This document shows positions 7,317-13,395 of a stretch of 13,395 bases of DNA, one piece after another. The stretch spans positions 1-13,395 of the forward strand of contig JAICLV010000059.1 of NCBI GenBank assembly GCA_025925185.1, written 5' to 3'. Below the pieces are notes generated by a model. The model ran no database searches and was not told the DNA's origin. It was given only the letters and a program-made list of their open reading frames with translations. Positions within the stretch are counted from its first letter, which is position 1. Each line of letters begins with the position of its first letter. The translations under genes and the position numbers were made by a program. Origin of the DNA: Acidothermaceae bacterium (GTDB taxonomy: Bacteria; Actinomycetota; Actinomycetes; Acidothermales; Acidothermaceae).

Positions 7317-8495
7317 TCAACCGGCACGCAACTGAAGCATCAACGACTCAAGCGCGAGCAACGGATTCGCGTTGGCGTCGAGCAACTGCCGGCAGACGAG
7401 GATCGCGTCGAGCCGGCGCAAGGTCGACTCGGGTGTCGAACTACTTGCCAGCGCGCGCATCTCGCCCTCCCGGTCGGCGTTCGCGACTTCGACGCCGGAG
7501 TTGAGCTGCAGCACCAACACGTCGCGGTAGAAGCCGGCGAGATCGGTGAGCGCGCGATCGAACGCGTCACGGCTCGTGCGTGTAGCGCGCGACTTTTGCC
7601 GCCCCTCAAGCTCTTTCAATGCGGACGACGCCGCGCGGCTGGCGCCGCGCGTGATCGCGGCGCCGCTGTGACCGCGACCGAGCCCGGTCGCCGAGGCTCC
7701 TTCGCCGAACGCCTCTTTCAGCGAAGCCGTCTCCGCCTCGTCCAAGTCGGTGGTGAGTTCGGCCGCCTCGGCGTTGACGGACTTCACCAACGCGTCAGCA
7801 GCGGCAAGGCAGGCGCCGACGTCCGAAAGCTGTGACGGGATGCGCAACACCGCGTCGCGACGGCCGCGGGCGGCTTTGTCGGTGGCGAGCCTTCGCGCGC
7901 GGCCGACATGGCCGGCGGAGACGCGAGCAGCGAACGTCGCCGTCTTGTCATCGACGCCGTCGCGCGTTTGCAGCATGGCTGCGACGGCGTCGATCGGTGG
8001 GGTGCGCAACGCCACCACGCGGCATCTCGACCGGATCGTCACGACGAGATCTTCTGCCGACGGCACGCACAGCAACCAGACCGTCCGCGCGGCGGGCTCC
8101 TCGATCGCCTTCAGCAGCACGTTCGCCGCGCCTTCGGTGAGTCGGTCGGCGTCCTCGATGACCATCACGTGCCAACCGGCGCCGGACGGCGAGAGCGCCG
8201 CACGGGACACGAGTTCGCGCGCCTCTTTGACTCCGAGCGAAAGCCCTTGCGGGCGAACGAATTCGACATCGGCGTGCGTGCCGGCGAGCACCGTGTGGCA
8301 GCCGGCGCACACGCCGCAGCCAGGCTCGTCGGCGGTGCACTGCAACGTGGCGGCGAACGCCCGCGCGGCGACAGAGCGACCCGACCCCGGGGGGCCGGTG
8401 AACAACCACGCGTGGGTCATGCCGACGCCACGCGCGGCGTCAAACAGCGTCTCGACCACCCGCTGTTGCCCGATCAACTCGTCGAAGACGCTCAT
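7317..8495 (-). CDS. holB: DNA polymerase III subunit delta-prime
   Basis: Clamp-loader subunit that works with gamma/tau and delta to load the beta sliding clamp at primer-template junctions. 392 residues. The N-terminus (FDELIGQQRVVETL) begins the AAA+ domain. The P-loop reads GPPGSGRS, with Arg40 where active ATPases have Lys, consistent with delta-prime being a non-hydrolysing member. A four-cysteine zinc module follows (C53, C60, C63, C66). A Walker-B-like VMVIEDADRL, LLKAIEEPAARTVWLL and an SRC motif (TIRSRCR) complete the AAA+ core. The C-terminal helical domain is alanine-rich with weaker conservation. The ATG is preceded by AAGGGG. The gene lies 7 bp after the thymidylate kinase gene, and the two are surely co-transcribed; tmk-holB is a common bacterial pairing. 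Confidence 0.96.
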   Translation of the reverse strand: MSVFDELIGQQRVVETLFDAARGVGMTHAWLFTGPPGSGRSVAARAFAATLQCTADEPGCGVCAGCHTVLAGTHADVEFVRPQGLSLGVKEARELVSRAALSPSGAGWHVMVIEDADRLTEGAANVLLKAIEEPAARTVWLLCVPSAEDLVVTIRSRCRVVALRTPPIDAVAAMLQTRDGVDDKTATFAARVSAGHVGRARRLATDKAARGRRDAVLRIPSQLSDVGACLAAADALVKSVNAEAAELTTDLDEAETASLKEAFGEGASATGLGRGHSGAAITRGASRAASSALKELEGRQKSRATRTSRDAFDRALTDLAGFYRDVLVLQLNSGVEVANADREGEMRALASSSTPESTLRRLDAILVCRQLLDANANPLLALESLMLQLRAG

Positions 8496-8498
8496 GTT

Positions 8499-8504
8499 CC
8501 CCTT
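8499..8504 (-). promoter_or_regulatory. Shine-Dalgarno site of holB overlapping the tmk stop
   Basis: On the minus strand AAGGGG precedes the holB ATG by 3 nt (5 nt from AAGG). Its first two bases are the AA of the TAA stop (8503-8505) of the upstream kinase gene, suggesting coupled translation. Confidence 0.65.
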
Positions 8505-10785
8505 ATTTGCGCCCGATTTTGATGGGTGCCGTCAGTTGGACGGTGCTCGACGCGGGCGGCACGACGGGCTCGAGGCGCCGCACGATGAGGCGGTGGATGA
8601 CGTCCGGCGGGAGCGAGGCGTCGACGACGAGATAGCGATCGGGCGCGGTGTTGACGAGCTCGCGAAAGGCGTCACGCACCCGCTGATGGAACTCGAGCGA
8701 CTCGGCCTCAAGGCGATCAGGGCCGTCGTCGCGCGATACCGCCCGGGCCAGGCCGTCCTCGACGCGAAGGTCGAGGAGCACGGTGACGTCAGGCTTCAAC
8801 CCCGAGGTCGCGAACGACGAGAGGCGCTCGACCTCCCCCATCGACAAGTCGCGGCCCGCACCCTGGTAGGCCAGGGAGGAGTCGACGTAGCGGTCGGTGA
8901 TGACGACCGCGCCGCGCGCGAGCGCCGGCCTGATGACCGACGCCACGTGCTCGGCGCGGTCAGAGGCGTACAGCAACGCCTCGGCGCGGGGCGAGAGCTC
9001 GCCGGTGTCGGGGTCTAGCAACAGCTGACGCAACCGCTGGCCGACCGGCGTCGCGCCCGGTTCGCGGGTGACGACGACTTCGTATCCGCGCGCCGCGAAC
9101 CAGTCAGCGAGGAGCCGCGTTTGGGTCGACTTGCCAGCGCCCTCGCCGCCCTCGAACGCGAGGAAGAAGCCGGTCGTGACACCGCGGCCGGTGAGCGGGT
9201 GGTGGCCGCGCAAAGCGGCGCCGAGGTCGCGCCACAGCGGCACGTCGCGATCGTCCATCTGACGGTAGGCGATGATGCCGACCACGAACGCGATCGCACC
9301 CGCGCCCAACAACGTGAGGGACGGACCGTCGGCGCGCAGGACGATGTTTTGGAAGTGCAACGTGTGCAAGCCAATGGCACCCGAGATGAAGGGCCCGGCC
9401 ACCACCATCAACAGCAAGGTGACTTGCATCATCGATTGCAATGTCGCCCAGGTGCGGCCGCGCTTGGAGTCTTCGACCTCCAAGCCGAGCAAGGTGTAAC
9501 CGGTCACCCACGCCACACCTGAGCATGCGCCCATCAGCGTCGCGCCAAAGACCACGAGCACCAGGTTGTGGATAACCGCGGTGACTGCCAGCACGAGGCC
9601 GGCGGCCGTGATCGCGATGGCGAACAGCCGACGCCGCGACAGCTGACCGAGAAAGCGCGGGCCGAGGAACATGCCGGCCGCCAAGCCCACGAACACCGAG
9701 CCGAACAGCAGGCCGTAACCGGGGTCGCCACCGCCCAGGTCGGCGACGTACAGCTTCGCGAGCCCGACGACGACGCCCGCCGCCGCGAAGGCGCCGAGCA
9801 TCCCGATGACGAGGCCGCGCACGACCTTCGTCTGGCCGACGAACTGCCAGCCGTCGATGATCGACGCGATCACACCTGGACGCGCGGCGTGGTCGTCACC
9901 GGCGGAGGCGTCGACCGCGCGGTCGCGTCGTCCGCCCTGATGCGACACCTCGTGCAACGTGAAGATCGTCGCGGCGGACACCAGGAACGTCGACGCGTTG
10001 AAGTACAACGCGAGATCGACCTGGTTGGTCGTGAAGAACGGCCAGCGGCTGGCGAGGATGCCGGTGAGGAAGCCGAGCACAGCGAAGACACCGCCGGCGA
10101 CCGGCGCCGAGCCGTAGGTGGTGAGCAGGCTGAGCTGGTTGGCCCGCTCGAGGCGCTCGCGAGGAACCAGGTTGGGGACCGTGGCCTCCTTGGCCGGGAT
10201 CCAAAAAAGGCTCAGCGTCTCGATGAGGAAGGTCGCGGCGAACAGCCACCACAGCGTGTGCACGAGCGGGATGGAGACGTAGAGCGAGAACCGCCCGATG
10301 TCGGCGATGACCATGGTCATGCGTCGGTCGAGCCGATCAGCGAGGGCGCCCGCGAGCGGCGCGAGGGTGACCGCTGGCAGCAGGCGGACGAACACCACGA
10401 TGCCGACGGAGAAGTTCTTTGCCAAGAACGTGTGGCTGGTGGCAAGCGACGTGGCCAAGGACGTCTGCGCGAGGAAACCGAGCCAGTCGCCGAAGCTCGA
10501 CAGCGAGAGCGCGATCCACAGCTTGCGGAACGACTTGATGCCCAGCACACCCCGGAAGCCGACGACACCGTCGGTGCCGGAGGCGGCGCGCAACGCCGTC
10601 GCTGGCGACGGTCCGGGCGACGGCGTTCGCTGCGACGTCTGCGGATCGCTGATGGCGTGCTCCTGCGGGCATGCGGACCGGCCCCCTAGCCAGCCCTCGC
10701 GACCTTCAGTATCCCGTGCCGGCGGCGAAATGCCGTCCTTGCCGCCCCCCGCATGGCTCTTACCCGGCCCTCGCGCCGCCCGCAC
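8503..10785 (-). CDS. tmk: Bifunctional MFS transporter-like/thymidylate kinase fusion
   Basis: Fusion of a polytopic major-facilitator domain with thymidylate kinase, the enzyme converting dTMP to dTDP for DNA synthesis. From the GTG at 10785 it has 760 residues. About 1-77 is a Gly/Pro/Arg-rich region without recognisable domain. About 78-525 carries many hydrophobic helices and an MFS motif-A-like loop (GALADRLDRRM). About 538-745 is a complete kinase: P-loop FEGGEGAGKSTQ (Lys552), TREPGATPVGQRLR, DRYVDSSLAYQGAGR and a LID-like RDDGPDRLEAES. The kinase motifs are intact, so this is probably the cell's essential Tmk. Such fusions are known in Actinobacteria; the role of the membrane part is not established. 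The start is uncertain: a good Shine-Dalgarno (10660-10665) sits before an in-frame ATC at 10653, and another GTG lies at 10548. Upstream is topA (173-bp gap) and downstream is holB. Confidence 0.95.
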   Translation of the reverse strand: MRAARGPGKSHAGGGKDGISPPARDTEGREGWLGGRSACPQEHAISDPQTSQRTPSPGPSPATALRAASGTDGVVGFRGVLGIKSFRKLWIALSLSSFGDWLGFLAQTSLATSLATSHTFLAKNFSVGIVVFVRLLPAVTLAPLAGALADRLDRRMTMVIADIGRFSLYVSIPLVHTLWWLFAATFLIETLSLFWIPAKEATVPNLVPRERLERANQLSLLTTYGSAPVAGGVFAVLGFLTGILASRWPFFTTNQVDLALYFNASTFLVSAATIFTLHEVSHQGGRRDRAVDASAGDDHAARPGVIASIIDGWQFVGQTKVVRGLVIGMLGAFAAAGVVVGLAKLYVADLGGGDPGYGLLFGSVFVGLAAGMFLGPRFLGQLSRRRLFAIAITAAGLVLAVTAVIHNLVLVVFGATLMGACSGVAWVTGYTLLGLEVEDSKRGRTWATLQSMMQVTLLLMVVAGPFISGAIGLHTLHFQNIVLRADGPSLTLLGAGAIAFVVGIIAYRQMDDRDVPLWRDLGAALRGHHPLTGRGVTTGFFLAFEGGEGAGKSTQTRLLADWFAARGYEVVVTREPGATPVGQRLRQLLLDPDTGELSPRAEALLYASDRAEHVASVIRPALARGAVVITDRYVDSSLAYQGAGRDLSMGEVERLSSFATSGLKPDVTVLLDLRVEDGLARAVSRDDGPDRLEAESLEFHQRVRDAFRELVNTAPDRYLVVDASLPPDVIHRLIVRRLEPVVPPASSTVQLTAPIKIGRK
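10660..10665 (-). promoter_or_regulatory. Shine-Dalgarno-like CAGGAG inside the 5' part of the MFS-tmk frame
   Basis: On the minus strand CAGGAG is followed after 6 nt by ATC (10653-10651), which is codon 45 of the frame opened at 10785. No ATG, GTG or TTG occurs at that spacing in frame. It may mark the true start with a rare ATC initiator, or it may be chance. Confidence 0.35.
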
Positions 10786-10958
10786 GAGGCGCGCCGAATC
10801 GCTTTTGGTTGAGAAGACGACACACCGAGGCGAGCGCGATGCCCGTGCTGGAGATGAGGCCGGACGCCGTGGTGGCGGCGGGCGCGGCGTGACGACGCCT
10901 CGGGCGCTGCCTCGCGGCCGGGCGCGCGGTGCCCATCCCGTTCAACGCACCACACCAC
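10786..10958. other. Intergenic gap between topA and MFS-tmk
   Basis: 173 bp of very GC-rich sequence with no supported gene. Short open stretches exist on both strands but show no recognisable protein. No clear promoter or intrinsic terminator could be assigned. An 8-bp palindrome, GGCGCGCC, occurs near 10789-10796. The gap may hold a promoter for the kinase-holB pair. Confidence 0.5.

Positions 10959-13395
<2,437 letters not shown>

Noticed and set aside
8381..8400. Lys-to-Arg change in the holB P-loop as a sign of a decayed gene
   Set aside because: Delta-prime subunits commonly lack a working ATPase site and GPPGSGRS is usual for actinobacterial members; the zinc cysteines and SRC motif are intact.
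9568..10689. 373-codon plus-strand frame opposite the MFS domain
   Set aside because: Its product is almost entirely Arg, Glu, Asp, Gly and Ala, the expected antisense of hydrophobic helices in GC-rich codons.

Overview
This is a high-GC window from an actinobacterium. The evidence is GTG/TTG starts with purine-rich Shine-Dalgarno sites, a PPOX-family flavin/F420 protein that closely resembles mycobacterial Rv1155, a topoisomerase I with a lysine-rich tail instead of zinc ribbons, and an MFS-thymidylate kinase fusion. I cannot assign the order or genus. Both ends cut through genes: a GH3 glycosidase at the left edge has lost its N-terminus, and topA at the right edge has lost its N-terminus.

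Left part (1-4932, plus strand) is a compact xylo-oligosaccharide catabolic operon: a GH3 beta-xylosidase/beta-glucosidase, then a GH43 beta-xylosidase 10 bp downstream, then a LacI-family repressor whose GTG start overlaps the GH43 stop by 4 bp. The GH43 enzyme has no signal peptide, so it probably acts on imported oligosaccharides in the cytoplasm. The transporter and operon promoter would lie outside the window to the left. The gap after lacI holds a long imperfect hairpin (4957-5012) and a perfect 8+1+8 palindrome (5058-5074) that looks like a LacI-type operator.

Middle part (5219-7313, plus strand): the gene behind that palindrome is the most unusual in the window. It encodes a two-helix membrane anchor, a HAMP-like segment, a canonical chemoreceptor (MCP) signalling domain and a C-terminal galactose-binding-like module of a type seen on secreted glycosidases. 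The predicted topology puts both the signalling domain and the sugar-binding-like module in the cytoplasm. With the xylosidase genes next door and the operator-like palindrome upstream, this suggests a receptor for intracellular carbohydrate, possibly within the xylan regulon. This is inference, not proof. Its last nine codons, including the stop, are duplicated in tandem. A small PPOX-class flavin/F420 enzyme follows.

Right part (7317-13395, minus strand) is a housekeeping DNA-replication cluster in transcription order: topA, a bifunctional MFS transporter/thymidylate kinase, and holB (DNA polymerase III delta-prime). The kinase and holB are 7 bp apart, and the holB ribosome-binding site overlaps the kinase stop. 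The PPOX gene and holB converge with only 3 bp between their stops. I found no tRNA, rRNA, CRISPR array, insertion sequence or attachment site.
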